NCBI RefSeq assembly: GCF_026151335.1
Contig: NZ_JAMQPP010000006.1
Source of the DNA: Leptospira_A soteropolitanensis
GTDB lineage: Bacteria; Spirochaetota; Leptospiria; Leptospirales; Leptospiraceae
Reading direction: 5' to 3' (one strand)
Length of the DNA: 64,000 nucleotides
Shown here: piece after piece, positions 8,746 to 17,883 of the stretch
How the letters are laid out: every line of letters starts with the position of its first letter
How positions within the stretch are numbered: position 1 is the first letter of the stretch
Position numbers and translations under genes: made by a program
The notes under the pieces: model-generated
What the model was told of the DNA's origin: nothing
Database searches by the model: none
What the model saw: the letters and a program-made list of their open reading frames with translations, nothing else

Positions 8746-9860
8746 ACTGGATGTTTTTTTAGAATTTTTTCTCTATATTCTCTTGGAGTGGTTCCCGTTT
8801 CCTTTTTAAATGCTTCATTGAAAGTAGATTTCGAGCCAAATCCAACGTCATAGGCAATGGCAAGAAGCGAACGGTCAGGTTCTTTTTCGATTTTTTCCTT
8901 CGCTTCCCTCACACGGTAATAATTTGTATATTGGTAAAAGCTTTGTTTGATCTCCGTATTTAAAAATTCGGAAAGTTGATGAGAACTTAGGTCGATTCTA
9001 TCGGCTAATTCGCGAAGACTTAACTTTTCTTCTCGGTAAATCTTTTCCTTTTCAAATAAATCTTGGAGTTTGTTTCGGACTTCGTTATGATCTAACTTGG
9101 AAATCTGCGAAATTTTTGCCTTTTTTTCATCTTCTACAATTTTTCTAACTTCCAAAAAGAAATCTGGATAACTTTGTCTAAGCACATATAAAAAACACAG
9201 AAAAACTCCAATGGCAATTCCCGACAATTGGTGTGCCGTTTGCCCGCCCCTTGCCAAAGTGATGAGTCCATTGAAGGATAATGCCAAACAAAATCCCACG
9301 ATGATGATTCCTATTTTTAATGTGTAATTTTTTCTAAATGTGCTCCAGCGGATTTGTTTTGAAATCCTTCTAAAAATACGAAGCATACACCAAATATAAA
9401 TGAGAATGGTGGGCAAAACTAATAACAATGGCCTACTCAAAAAAGGGTTCAATCCAAGGTTTAGGTTTTCCAAATAATTTGTTTGGTTCCAAACATTCCA
9501 AAATACAATCAAAACAAACAAGCTAACCAAAGGAACAATTCGAAAGGAAAGCCTTCTAAAAGAACGAAATTTTCCTTCCAAGATTGTGAGAAAGTATTCA
9601 TCCAAAAGAACACCAAGACAAGCTACAATTGGTAAATCGGTTAAGAATAAAGGATAGAGCCACCTGATTTTACCTGAAGAAATTAAGTAAAAGTTAAACA
9701 GTAAGTAACTGGTTCCGAGAAAGATGATCCCTAACAGGATTTGTTTTCTGTTTTTATGATAACTGAAAAACTCTCCAATTGCATAAAGAAACCCGAGTAA
9801 AGCAGAGAACAATAGGAAAAAATTCAAATATTCATTAAAATATTGGAAGGAGGAAGTCAT
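8727..9860 (-). CDS. AraC-family regulator with N-terminal multi-pass membrane domain
   Basis: A 377-residue protein whose first 235 or so residues form about seven hydrophobic helices, a linker (EVRKIVEDEKKAKISQISKL), and a C-terminal AraC-type double helix-turn-helix (about 265-365) containing LADRIDLSSHQLSEFLNTEI and IAYDVGFGSKSTFNEAFKKE, ending TGTTPREYREK. This membrane-anchored AraC architecture is common in Leptospira; the membrane half presumably senses a ligand or membrane state and acts on DNA near the membrane. It is divergent from the GHKL ATPase gene across a 255-bp gap. The target is unknown, with the adjacent exported protein the nearest candidate. Confidence 0.88.
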   Translation of the reverse strand: MTSSFQYFNEYLNFFLLFSALLGFLYAIGEFFSYHKNRKQILLGIIFLGTSYLLFNFYLISSGKIRWLYPLFLTDLPIVACLGVLLDEYFLTILEGKFRSFRRLSFRIVPLVSLFVLIVFWNVWNQTNYLENLNLGLNPFLSRPLLLVLPTILIYIWCMLRIFRRISKQIRWSTFRKNYTLKIGIIIVGFCLALSFNGLITLARGGQTAHQLSGIAIGVFLCFLYVLRQSYPDFFLEVRKIVEDEKKAKISQISKLDHNEVRNKLQDLFEKEKIYREEKLSLRELADRIDLSSHQLSEFLNTEIKQSFYQYTNYYRVREAKEKIEKEPDRSLLAIAYDVGFGSKSTFNEAFKKETGTTPREYREKILKKHPVRSSRS

Positions 9861-10115
9861 AAATACACCACTCTAAAAACCGAAAAACCGCTTGATAGTT
9901 ACATTTAGACGCGAAGTAGAAACAATCAATCATTACAAAGCTTTGATTTCAAAAGTAATAGAAATATTTTTCCTAAAAATTTAGCACAAGTTGTAAAACT
10001 TCGAACATAATTTGTCCGATTCGATCGAAACGGATTATTTTATAGGTAAGAATGGATCTACTCAGACGACTGTCTTTCGGACATAAGGTATCCTTTATTT
10101 AGAAAGAGGTACTCC

Positions 10116-10769
10116 ATGTCTTTTGTCAGTTTAACATCCTTAAAACAAACAAACCTTAACAAAACAAATGATTCGGCCAATACAAATGAAATAGAAAATG
10201 AGAAACAAATCTCAGTTGATACGAGAAGTTCACTGCTCGAGCAAAAGATTTTTTTTCATAGCCAGCTTTCCATTGCAGTTTCTGCAGCAGATATGAATTT
10301 CTATTGGAAAAGATGTGATGTATTATCAAATTTTATATCTCAATTTTATTTCCATTCTTACGAAGCAAAGAAGTTAGATAAAAATGCAATCTCCACAATC
10401 ATCAATGAACTTGTGGAAAACGCGGCGAAATATTCTGATAAAGAAAATAGCAAAATCCATATCGAAATCAAAGACCTAGGCACAGATCTGAGATTGGAAG
10501 TGAAAAATCGTGTTACCCCTTGGATGAAAGCCATCTTCGAAAACAAAATTAAAACCATCCAGGAAGGAGACATCAATCAACTGTATTTTGATGCTTTAGA
10601 ATCTAGAAATAATGGAAGCGGATCAGAGGGATTGGGTTTACTTATATTACTAAAAGATTACCAATTAAAACTCGCTTATGAATTTTGCAAAACCGATGAG
10701 TCTGGCTTTGATCTTACCATTCGAGTTCATATCCCTGTTGAAAACTGCCAAAAGGATTTATTTTCTTAA
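10116..10769 (+). CDS. Stand-alone GHKL-type ATP-binding protein
   Basis: A 217-residue protein with a Ser/Asn-rich N-terminus and a GHKL (HATPase-like) fold: the N-box STIINELVENAAKYSD (about 93-108, with E98 and N102 placed to bind Mg-ATP) and a glycine-rich lid GSGSEGLGLLILLKDY near 168. There is no phosphoacceptor His, so it is not a complete histidine kinase; it resembles anti-sigma/serine-kinase-like regulators. AGAGG lies 7-8 nt upstream of the ATG. It is divergent from the AraC gene and convergent with aroA. Partners cannot be named; SpoIIE-type phosphatases such as the one at 59433-60662 are typical counterparts in such switches. Confidence 0.65.
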   Translation: MSFVSLTSLKQTNLNKTNDSANTNEIENEKQISVDTRSSLLEQKIFFHSQLSIAVSAADMNFYWKRCDVLSNFISQFYFHSYEAKKLDKNAISTIINELVENAAKYSDKENSKIHIEIKDLGTDLRLEVKNRVTPWMKAIFENKIKTIQEGDINQLYFDALESRNNGSGSEGLGLLILLKDYQLKLAYEFCKTDESGFDLTIRVHIPVENCQKDLFS

Positions 10770-10812
10770 TACCTAATGGCAATACAAATTTCTGAATGGA
10801 ATCTTAATTGAA

Positions 10813-12099
10813 CTAAAAGGTTTTTAAAATTTCAAAAAAACCAGGGAAACTGGTGTCCACCCAACTGGTATCGTCGAACGATAGTTCGACGCCAGTTAGT
10901 TTAGATAGAATGGCAAAACTCATAGCGATCCTATGGTCCATAAAAGTTTCAATCGCAGAGGATTTGATTTCTTTCACTTCGCCAAATTCGTATCCATCTT
11001 TTGATTCATTCACTTTAATACCTAGTCTTTCTAGATTGGAGACCATCGATTGGATTCGGTCAGATTCCTTCGCACGTAGTTCTTCCGCATGTGAGATTTG
11101 GAATCCCCCTTCCGAAAACAACCCAGCAATGGTAAGAATTGGAATTTCATCTATAATGGAAGGGATCAAATCTTCGGTAATTACAGACCGTTTTAGTTTG
11201 GAAGGATATACAAGTAAGTCCCCAATCTCTTCACCACATTCTTGTCGTTTGGCGGTGATTTCAATTTTGCCACCCATATTTCTTAAAACAGTGATGATTC
11301 CCACCCTAGAAGGATTGAGTCCAATATTTCGGATTAGGAGAGGTTCACTCCCTCCCGCACAAAGCCCAAAAACAATATAAAAGGCTGCACTTGAAATATC
11401 ACCCGGAATGACAAACTTAGCACCTTCAAAATGGTATGGCGGTTCCACTGTAAAATGAATCGGAGAATGGTGTTTAATCTTTCCCCCGAGAAATCGGATC
11501 ATATTTTCTGTATGATCTCGCGAAACTTCTGGTTCTTTATAATCAATAGAAATCTCAGAGGCAAGAGCAGCAAAGACCAAAGCACTTTTGATTTGAGCCG
11601 AGGCAATAGGACTAGAATAAGAATAACTTTTTAATTGTTTGCCAGCGATACGGAGAGGAGCACGATCATTTCCTTCGACAGATACAATGTCTGCCCCCAT
11701 TTCACGAAGTGGATTCATAATCCTTGCCATAGGGCGTTTACAAAGAGAGACATCCCCTGTCAGAGTGGCGGTGACCCCAGGTAGTCCGGCAAGGAGTCCC
11801 GCAGAGAGTCGGATCCCCGTTCCTGCATTTCCAAAATCTAAAACCCCAGAGGGAGATTTTAAATTTTCTTTTCCTGGGCTTTGTACAAAATAACTTCCTT
11901 TCCCTAAGGACTCCACCGAAAGCCCTAAACTGACAAAACTATTTAAGGTATGAAGGGGATCTTCTCCTTCTAAAAAACCATGAATTTCCGATTTTCCTCT
12001 GGCGAGTGCACTAAATAGTACGGACCTGTGAGAGATAGACTTATCTCCAGGGACATAAATTTCTTTTTTTGCACTTAATTTAATTTGGGGCTTCAACAT
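10813..12099 (-). CDS. aroA: 3-phosphoshikimate 1-carboxyvinyltransferase (EPSP synthase)
   Basis: Transfers enolpyruvyl from PEP to shikimate-3-phosphate, step six of the shikimate pathway. The frame is open back to 12315, but homology starts at MLKPQIKLSAKKEIYVPGDK; starting at 12099 gives 428 residues, the family norm, and avoids overlapping the divergent gene. Visible motifs are the N-terminal GDKSISHRSVLFSALA, FGNAGTGIRLSAGLLAG, DVSLCKRPM, VSRDHTENMI, the RAKESDRI loop and DHRIAMSFAI. It is monocistronic here, between a GHKL protein (convergent) and a cyclic-nucleotide-domain protein (divergent). Confidence 0.95.
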   Translation of the reverse strand: MLKPQIKLSAKKEIYVPGDKSISHRSVLFSALARGKSEIHGFLEGEDPLHTLNSFVSLGLSVESLGKGSYFVQSPGKENLKSPSGVLDFGNAGTGIRLSAGLLAGLPGVTATLTGDVSLCKRPMARIMNPLREMGADIVSVEGNDRAPLRIAGKQLKSYSYSSPIASAQIKSALVFAALASEISIDYKEPEVSRDHTENMIRFLGGKIKHHSPIHFTVEPPYHFEGAKFVIPGDISSAAFYIVFGLCAGGSEPLLIRNIGLNPSRVGIITVLRNMGGKIEITAKRQECGEEIGDLLVYPSKLKRSVITEDLIPSIIDEIPILTIAGLFSEGGFQISHAEELRAKESDRIQSMVSNLERLGIKVNESKDGYEFGEVKEIKSSAIETFMDHRIAMSFAILSKLTGVELSFDDTSWVDTSFPGFFEILKTF

Positions 12100-12187
12100 G
12101 TTGTATTTTTCTAAAAAGTATTTTGCAATTTGGCGCTTCTTTAGTAGGTTTTGACGGAAACCCAAGTTTCGCAAAACGAACAAACAA

Positions 12188-14725
12188 ATGCCTCTAGATA
12201 CCAGTAAAAATAACCAAAAGATCCCAGTCAATCCAGGTGAAGTCCTTTTCATCGGAGGCAAGGCCTCAACTTCCATGAACATCCTCCACGAAGGATCGGT
12301 TCGAGTAGAAACCACTTTAGGTGATACCAGTATTGTTCTTTATAGTTTGGAAGGGGCAAACCTAACGCCAGGAATCTTTGCTCTCCTCGAAGGAACGCCA
12401 TACCCCTATACCATTCGCGCCAAAACCTCTTGTGTTGTTTCCACATATGTAATGAACCAGGCCAATGCAAAAAAAACCCTCACTTCCAAAGTATCAGTGG
12501 GAGTTATGGCCGTTCGAACGTTACTTAAAGAAATTGGCGAGCTCTACAAACGAGTCCTCTCTATTAAAGGCCTAACCGCAAAATTCGAACAGACAATGGA
12601 CAACTTAGGCGCTGTGTATTATATTCTTAACCCATCGATTTTTTCTGATGTAAACCCTGGGGGGCTCATCACTCGAGATGAAAATATCATTGATCCTGTA
12701 ATGCGACTGATTAGAAACAATCTTGCTGGGTTCCAGGAACATGGTGGAATTTTACCGGACAAACCTACAGTACATTTTTTAGAAGAAGACCACGGTGAAT
12801 TTTTCGAACGTAATTACGCCGAAACCATTGAATGGAGTGATGCGGAATTTCATTTCATAAGAAAAATTCTTTCGGTGAATCCAAAAATCTCACAGGCATT
12901 GTTTGAAGCAGATCCCAGTTTATTACAAAGTGCTGCGGAAAGTTATGTAAAAACCTATCGCGAATTATTCGATATATTGAATAAAGAAACCTCAGAGTTA
13001 TCTGAAATGATGAACACGATGTTCTCTGGCGAAAATTCTCTGATTGAGAAATTTAATTTAACATTAGACCTATTCAATACTGGTTATTCCACAATTCCTT
13101 CTACCGTATTATTACCAATCACAGAATGGGCGCTAAAAAAATCCAAATCATTGTTAGATGAATACAAACAAATTTTTGGTTCTCCTTATGCATCCCTTGG
13201 CAATAACCTAGATAAACTAGAAACCAAACAAACTGAACTAATGGCAAAATATGGTCATGAACTTTCGGCGCAAAAAAATAAGGATGAAGCTAGCGCCCAA
13301 GGAAGTGAAACCATTCGAGCTGGAATCGATACCCAAGCACTAAAAGTCGAACTATTGAACTCGGCAAGTCAGATCTTAAACTATTCACAAGCGGATCCCG
13401 AATCGGTGAAAGAGTTTTCCACTCTAATGGTAAAACTAAAATCCTTTAAAAACCCATTGGACCCAGAACCAGACAACCGCAAAATTAGAAGAACTATTTC
13501 CAAAACCTACTGGGATGTTTATAAAAAATCTTTTTCCAAGTGGTTACAATCAGGGAAACAAGCACCAAAAGCCGTTGAACTTATGTTACGTTACGGATAC
13601 TTTGATGAAAGTCTTCTAGATGAAGGCCATATTGTTGAATTGGTTAGTCGATTGTATCAAGGTGGAGGAAATCCGAGTGCGCCCATTCATTATGGAACCG
13701 ATTGGCTAGAAAAAATCTACTCTCGCGAAGTCCCCACTTCTGTAGATGAACTTGGACAGACTTTTTTTGAAAAACTCAAAATGGATCTGAAGGATTCCGG
13801 CATCAAATCAGAAAAGGATATTCCACCCGATTATGATACGGGAGAGGCAAGACTTGGGTCAGAAATTTCCTCAATGTATGAACCAAACGTTCGTTTAACC
13901 TCTGGTAATATTGCAAGTCACTTTCCTATTCTAACAAAATACCATATTACAATTCCTTTGGAGAAATGTTTTGTTTCCAAAGAAGATGTAGAAAAGGCCC
14001 TTCAATATATCTTAAGCGTAGACTACACCGCTTTCAATAGGGAAGTCATCTATCGAAATGAAGAGATTGGAATCAAAAACGAATTTGTACAAAGATCGAT
14101 TATCCCGGACTTTATTTTAGTCCCTTCCATTGGGCCTAAAATTATGATGTGGCAAGACCTATCTGTTTTTCGAGGAGCAGGTTCCAAAGAATCTAGAGGT
14201 AGGATTTGTATCCCACACTTCGTCACGGGAGACTTAAAGACTTTTATGTTGGAAGCCATTGCCGCTTTCCGTTGGGAACTTTGCAAAAATATACTTGGTC
14301 CCGATTGGAACAATGTGGGGATTCCTTCTATTACGGCAGATTACACAGATTATGTGCAGTTCTTCAAAAAGAGTAAGGATCTGTCACCAGAACTCAAAGA
14401 AAAAATCGCAGCTGAGTTCAAACGATTCCGAACAGACCGCGACAAATTCGCTTACGACTATTCCATGTGGATTCGATATGAAGCAGAAGGGGTACAGCGC
14501 GTCAACCGTGTGGTGCGCTCCATCTTCTACAGACATATTCCTTTCCACAAAAACATCAGAGAAAAAGTAAGTACGCAACCTGCCTATGCTGAACTTCATA
14601 ACCGATTCAAAAACATTCGAACTCGCCAACATAAAGAATTCGAAAATAAATACAAAAAGTATATGGATGCCAGCGGAAATCTTCCCAAAGAGCTCTACGA
14701 GAATTTGACTTTTTACGAAGTTTAA
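12188..14725 (+). CDS. Large protein with degenerate N-terminal cyclic-nucleotide-binding domain
   Basis: An 845-residue protein. Residues about 10-115 have the jelly-roll pattern of a CNB domain (VNPGEVLFIGGKASTSMNIL, then HEGSVRVETTLG and ALLEGTPYPYTIRA), but the phosphate-binding cassette lacks the usual GE...R pair, so nucleotide binding is doubtful. The remaining 700 residues are mostly helical with no domain I recognise; the 560-800 region holds conserved-looking blocks (IIPDFILVPSIGPKIMMWQD, GRICIPHFVTGDLKTFMLEA). No membrane segment or signal peptide, so cytoplasmic. It is divergent from aroA and followed at 38 bp by a flavoenzyme with its own promoter. Function is unknown. Confidence 0.75.
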   Translation: MPLDTSKNNQKIPVNPGEVLFIGGKASTSMNILHEGSVRVETTLGDTSIVLYSLEGANLTPGIFALLEGTPYPYTIRAKTSCVVSTYVMNQANAKKTLTSKVSVGVMAVRTLLKEIGELYKRVLSIKGLTAKFEQTMDNLGAVYYILNPSIFSDVNPGGLITRDENIIDPVMRLIRNNLAGFQEHGGILPDKPTVHFLEEDHGEFFERNYAETIEWSDAEFHFIRKILSVNPKISQALFEADPSLLQSAAESYVKTYRELFDILNKETSELSEMMNTMFSGENSLIEKFNLTLDLFNTGYSTIPSTVLLPITEWALKKSKSLLDEYKQIFGSPYASLGNNLDKLETKQTELMAKYGHELSAQKNKDEASAQGSETIRAGIDTQALKVELLNSASQILNYSQADPESVKEFSTLMVKLKSFKNPLDPEPDNRKIRRTISKTYWDVYKKSFSKWLQSGKQAPKAVELMLRYGYFDESLLDEGHIVELVSRLYQGGGNPSAPIHYGTDWLEKIYSREVPTSVDELGQTFFEKLKMDLKDSGIKSEKDIPPDYDTGEARLGSEISSMYEPNVRLTSGNIASHFPILTKYHITIPLEKCFVSKEDVEKALQYILSVDYTAFNREVIYRNEEIGIKNEFVQRSIIPDFILVPSIGPKIMMWQDLSVFRGAGSKESRGRICIPHFVTGDLKTFMLEAIAAFRWELCKNILGPDWNNVGIPSITADYTDYVQFFKKSKDLSPELKEKIAAEFKRFRTDRDKFAYDYSMWIRYEAEGVQRVNRVVRSIFYRHIPFHKNIREKVSTQPAYAELHNRFKNIRTRQHKEFENKYKKYMDASGNLPKELYENLTFYEV

Positions 14726-14728
14726 TTC

Positions 14729-14768
14729 TTGCCAACATCCATAGATGCAACATAATTGCATCTATGGA
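14729..14768 (+). promoter_or_regulatory. Promoter with a 13-bp palindrome over the -10 box and start codon
   Basis: A perfect inverted repeat, TCCATAGATGCAA (14738-14750), CATAA, TTGCATCTATGGA (14756-14768), lies on a plausible promoter: TTGCCA at 14729-14734, 16-bp spacer, CATAAT at 14751-14756. Transcription would begin about 7 nt later, at or next to the ATG (14764), and there is no Shine-Dalgarno sequence upstream. So the palindrome looks like an operator at the polymerase site, or an RNA/DNA hairpin over the start codon. It has no T-run, so a terminator for the previous gene is less likely. Confidence 0.5.
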
Positions 14769-15666
14769 ATCCATTCAAAAAGTCGAAGTCGCCATCATCG
14801 GAGGAAGTTTTTCAGGACTTTCTGCAGCCCTTTCCCTTGTTCGTTCTCTTCGCAAAATCATAGTAATTGATTCAGAAAAACCTTGTAACAAAACTACTCC
14901 GGCCTCGCATAACTTCCTAACCCACGATGGAGAATCTCCCGGAGCCATTCACGAAAAAGCACTCTCAGATTTAAAAAAATATCCAAACTTCAAACTCCAA
15001 TTAGGTGAAGTTACCTCGATCAAAAAAAATGAGAAAGGTTACCTGTTAAAGGGAAATGGATTTTCTCAAGTGATCACAGATAAAATTATTTTTGCGACGG
15101 GCCTTAAAGATATTTTGCCTGAGATCCCTGGGTTTGCCGAGTCTTGGGGTAAGTCTGTCATTCATTGCCCTTATTGCCACGGGTATGAATATGTCGGGAA
15201 TAAAACCGGACTCTGGATGAATGAACCAGGAATATTAGAACATTCAAAATTTCTAAATCACTGGTCAAAAGAGTTAACAGTATATACCAATGGACCGGTC
15301 CAGTTTTCTGAAGAAGAACAAAGCCTGTTAGAAAATGATGGTATTAACATTGTTACAGACTTGGTGGATGCACTGATTCACAAAGAAGGCCAAATTTCAT
15401 CGATCAAACTAAAATCAGGTAATGAGTATCAGATCGAGGCACTCTACACAAGACTCCCAATGATACAACATTCGAAGTTACCGGAAGAAATTGGATGCAA
15501 ACTTTTGCCAAGCGGACATATAGAGGTTTCCAATTTTTATGAGACAAATGTACCGGGTGTGTATGCAGTCGGCGACATGGCATCTATGTTTCGTTCGGTG
15601 GCGAATGCAGTCCACTCTGGAAACATAGCAGGTGCAATGCTCAACCGTGCGATGATTTTGTCTTAA
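14764..15666 (+). CDS. Thioredoxin-reductase-like FAD/NAD(P) oxidoreductase
   Basis: A 300-residue two-domain flavoprotein: N-terminal FAD-binding Rossmann motif VAIIGGSFSGLSAALSLVRS (about 9-28), a redox-active pair C135/C138 in HCPYCHGYE, and the FAD-binding C-terminal segment GVYAVGDMASMFRSVANAVHSG. The CPYCHGYE form differs from the CATCDG-type pair of classic TrxB and resembles the TrxR-like/GliT-related group, so the disulfide substrate is probably not standard thioredoxin. The start codon lies inside a palindrome and has no ribosome-binding site, suggesting a leaderless mRNA. It is convergent with the next gene without a gap. Confidence 0.82.
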   Translation: MESIQKVEVAIIGGSFSGLSAALSLVRSLRKIIVIDSEKPCNKTTPASHNFLTHDGESPGAIHEKALSDLKKYPNFKLQLGEVTSIKKNEKGYLLKGNGFSQVITDKIIFATGLKDILPEIPGFAESWGKSVIHCPYCHGYEYVGNKTGLWMNEPGILEHSKFLNHWSKELTVYTNGPVQFSEEEQSLLENDGINIVTDLVDALIHKEGQISSIKLKSGNEYQIEALYTRLPMIQHSKLPEEIGCKLLPSGHIEVSNFYETNVPGVYAVGDMASMFRSVANAVHSGNIAGAMLNRAMILS

Positions 15667-16353
15667 CTAAACTTCTTCTACAAAATAAGGTCTTGTGTAT
15701 TCCCGAACGATCTCAACAACAAATCGGCCCCAGGATTTTGGGTCTTCCTGGGAAATATTGACCTGTTTGATTTTTGGAAAATACGCAGTGGGTTTAAAAA
15801 CAGAATGGGTAAGTTCCAAGGCTCGCAAGTAGTTGTCCAATCGTTTTACTTTTACAAAATTGATGATTTCGTTTTGGATTTTTTCTTTGGGAAGATAACC
15901 TACTATGATCATCCGGGGGAAAAGGTTTTTTTTCAAAAGCCCAATAAAGTCTTCAAAACTATCCACTCGGTCGATAAAACCTTCGTAAGCCCCACCACCT
16001 AGGTTCATGATCTGTGTCACAATGTCCATAGAGAAGGAAACCCCTTCCATCGTAGACATGTCTGAGATAATCACGAGACCCTCATCCGGCTGGAAGACTT
16101 TGAACATATCCACACCCTTAAAATGGCGGCGCAGGAGTTTGGCAGCAGATACATCAATTTCCTGGGCTTTGGCAAGGAGAACCTTTCCTTGAGGGTCAAG
16201 AATGGGATCTCGCGTGATGAGATACCGCTTTTTCACGGCATTTTGGTTCATGACTCGAAAGGCCTTTACTTTTTCCTCGATTTCATCCAAGGTTGAGTAA
16301 CCAATCTTGAGTACATTTTCCCTTTTGCGTTTCCCTATGTCTGTTTCTTCCAT
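15667..16353 (-). CDS. Uncharacterised cytoplasmic protein
   Basis: A 228-residue protein without signal peptide or membrane helix. The stretch KRYLITRDPILDPQGKVLLAKAQEIDVSAAKLLRRH (about 42-77) resembles the short N-terminal module that precedes HD-GYP domains in some c-di-GMP phosphodiesterases, but no HD-GYP domain follows. The C-terminal half (IVTQIMNLGGGAYEGFIDRV; LDNYLRALELTHSVFKPTAY) is unrecognised. The gene ends next to the flavoenzyme stop and starts 83 bp from the divergent lipoprotein gene. Function unknown; the HD-GYP resemblance is weak. Confidence 0.7.
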   Translation of the reverse strand: MEETDIGKRKRENVLKIGYSTLDEIEEKVKAFRVMNQNAVKKRYLITRDPILDPQGKVLLAKAQEIDVSAAKLLRRHFKGVDMFKVFQPDEGLVIISDMSTMEGVSFSMDIVTQIMNLGGGAYEGFIDRVDSFEDFIGLLKKNLFPRMIIVGYLPKEKIQNEIINFVKVKRLDNYLRALELTHSVFKPTAYFPKIKQVNISQEDPKSWGRFVVEIVREYTRPYFVEEV

Positions 16354-16436
16354 GAAAGCTTGGTGCCTAAATCTTTGTATTGCTTATCCTATGGTAATTC
16401 TAGCATTGTATAGCATATTTTTGTCTAAGGAATAGA

Positions 16437-16841
16437 ATGCGGTTCAAATTTTCCCTTTTTCCCCTACTCTTATTCGTCGTCGGATGTTCCACAGTTGATT
16501 TTATCCCAGAACCCGATTTTCGGCCAAATGATTCCCGTTATAAGGTGAAATCATGGGAAGAAGTGGAAATTCTACGCGAGAGACCCAAACGGCTTTTTAA
16601 AATCGTTGGAGAAGTGGTCGTTCGAAATACAGAAGACCTCACTTGGGACGATTATGAACCGAGGGTGAAAAAGGACCTGTTTCGTAGAAAAATTGATGGT
16701 GTGTGGATGACGGAAAAAAACCAAAATACTGTGGATTCGGTGACTGTAGAAACAATGGATCAAAAAGGTCGATCTACAAACTCCTACTTACAAAAATCTA
16801 ACCTTCCCTTTTGGAAGGGTTATGCTTATAGGTATAAATAG
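16437..16841 (+). CDS. Putative lipoprotein
   Basis: A 134-residue protein with a lipoprotein signal (MRFKFSLFPLLLFVVG|C, lipidated Cys at about 17). The mature part is hydrophilic and basic, with no recognised domain (EVEILRERPKRLFKIVGEVV; RNTEDLTWDDYEPRVKKDLF); the end QKSNLPFWKGYAYRYK is aromatic-rich. It is 5 nt upstream of the next gene, so they are probably cotranscribed. Function unknown; localisation to an outer or inner membrane leaflet follows from the lipobox only. Confidence 0.75.
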   Translation: MRFKFSLFPLLLFVVGCSTVDFIPEPDFRPNDSRYKVKSWEEVEILRERPKRLFKIVGEVVVRNTEDLTWDDYEPRVKKDLFRRKIDGVWMTEKNQNTVDSVTVETMDQKGRSTNSYLQKSNLPFWKGYAYRYK

Positions 16842-16846
16842 AACAT

Positions 16847-17338
16847 ATGCCAAGAATTTTTGACTCTGAAATTTATATATCTCCATCCGATGAGTGGATT
16901 TTCCGTGGAAACAAAATCGATAAAGAAGAAATTTTACAATACTTTCGCAACAATCTTCACGGTAACGAAAAGGGCGTTTATATAGAAAATCGATTTGGAG
17001 AACTCTCAGAACATGGATATATTCGTATCGATGGTTTCCCCTGCCATGTCCTCCATGTGGAACTGACCGATTCTGGAATGATTTTCCATACAGATGATGG
17101 AAGGAGTTATCCTTTTGGTGATTTTGAAATTTATGAAACTAGTGACGGTGGGCTTTTAGGACTTAGGTCTGCAGAAGAAAAAATCAAATACAGATTTACT
17201 TGGAATGCAGCAAGAGAACTATCCGAACATTTAGAAGAAGAGGATGGAACCACTTATTTGGAATGGAAAGGAGTCAAAATGGAAATTCCAAAATATTCGG
17301 GAGAAGTTTTGGTTCCTCTCCCGACAGATTATACTTAG
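16847..17338 (+). CDS. Uncharacterised protein, possibly DUF1285-like
   Basis: A 163-residue acidic cytoplasmic protein. The opening (SPSDEWIFRGNKIDKEEILQYFRNNL) followed by a short beta-rich domain (YIENRFGELSEHGYIRIDGF) matches the layout of DUF1285 proteins, where a W..G.....I...F...L helix precedes a beta-sandwich; I can only offer this as a resemblance. The second half (ARELSEHLEEEDGTTYLEWK) is featureless. It follows the lipoprotein by 5 nt and its stop overlaps the stop of the convergent TPR gene by 4 bp. Confidence 0.65.
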   Translation: MPRIFDSEIYISPSDEWIFRGNKIDKEEILQYFRNNLHGNEKGVYIENRFGELSEHGYIRIDGFPCHVLHVELTDSGMIFHTDDGRSYPFGDFEIYETSDGGLLGLRSAEEKIKYRFTWNAARELSEHLEEEDGTTYLEWKGVKMEIPKYSGEVLVPLPTDYT

Positions 17339-17820
17339 TTAGATGGAGCTTCTTCGTCAGATTTTAACTCTCGCCAAAGATCGTTTGCTTCTGAAAAATC
17401 TTTTTTTAAACTCAATGCTTTATGCAAATATTGCAAAGATCTCTCCGGCCTATTCCATAACTTGTAGAGAGTAGCAAGATTAAAGTAAGAAATATGAGGA
17501 GCATCATTTCGTTCGCAACGAACGGATTTTTTTAACCAATAAACTGCTTCTTTGTCGTTTCCCATACGTAGCAAAAGAACACCTATTTCGTTACAAGGGT
17601 TGCCGTATTCGTGGTTAAGACTCACTGCTTTGTAATAAGAAGCCAGCGCATCACTCCACTGACCAAGTGCGTTTTGCACCAAACCTAAATAAAAATAGGC
17701 TTCTTCGGATTCTTCCAATTCTAAACTGGAACGAAGGTAGAATTCAGCTCGGTCTAGGTCACCGACTTTGAAATGGTCTTTTGCTAAATCTAAGGAAAGT
17801 TGGAAAGAACTAGAAGACAA
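17335..17820 (-). CDS. TPR-repeat protein
   Basis: A 161-residue protein made almost wholly of about four tetratricopeptide units, for example KVGDLDRAEFYLRSSLEL, ALGQWSDALASYYKAVSL, RMGNDKEAVYWLKKSVRC and LWNRPERSLQYLHKALSL. No signal peptide or membrane segment, so a cytoplasmic scaffold is likely. It lies 63 bp downstream of dxs on the same strand but may have its own promoter. Nothing in it identifies a partner. Confidence 0.8.
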   Translation of the reverse strand: MSSSSFQLSLDLAKDHFKVGDLDRAEFYLRSSLELEESEEAYFYLGLVQNALGQWSDALASYYKAVSLNHEYGNPCNEIGVLLLRMGNDKEAVYWLKKSVRCERNDAPHISYFNLATLYKLWNRPERSLQYLHKALSLKKDFSEANDLWRELKSDEEAPSN

Positions 17821-17883
17821 TGAAATCCTCGCCTGTTTTCTTTCATTTTCGGAAGACTTAAAAAAACTCAGTAAAAGATTTTT

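Noticed and set aside
12100..12315. Upstream extension of aroA
   Set aside because: Homology starts at MLKPQIKLSAKKEIY; the extension would overlap the divergent gene start at 12188.
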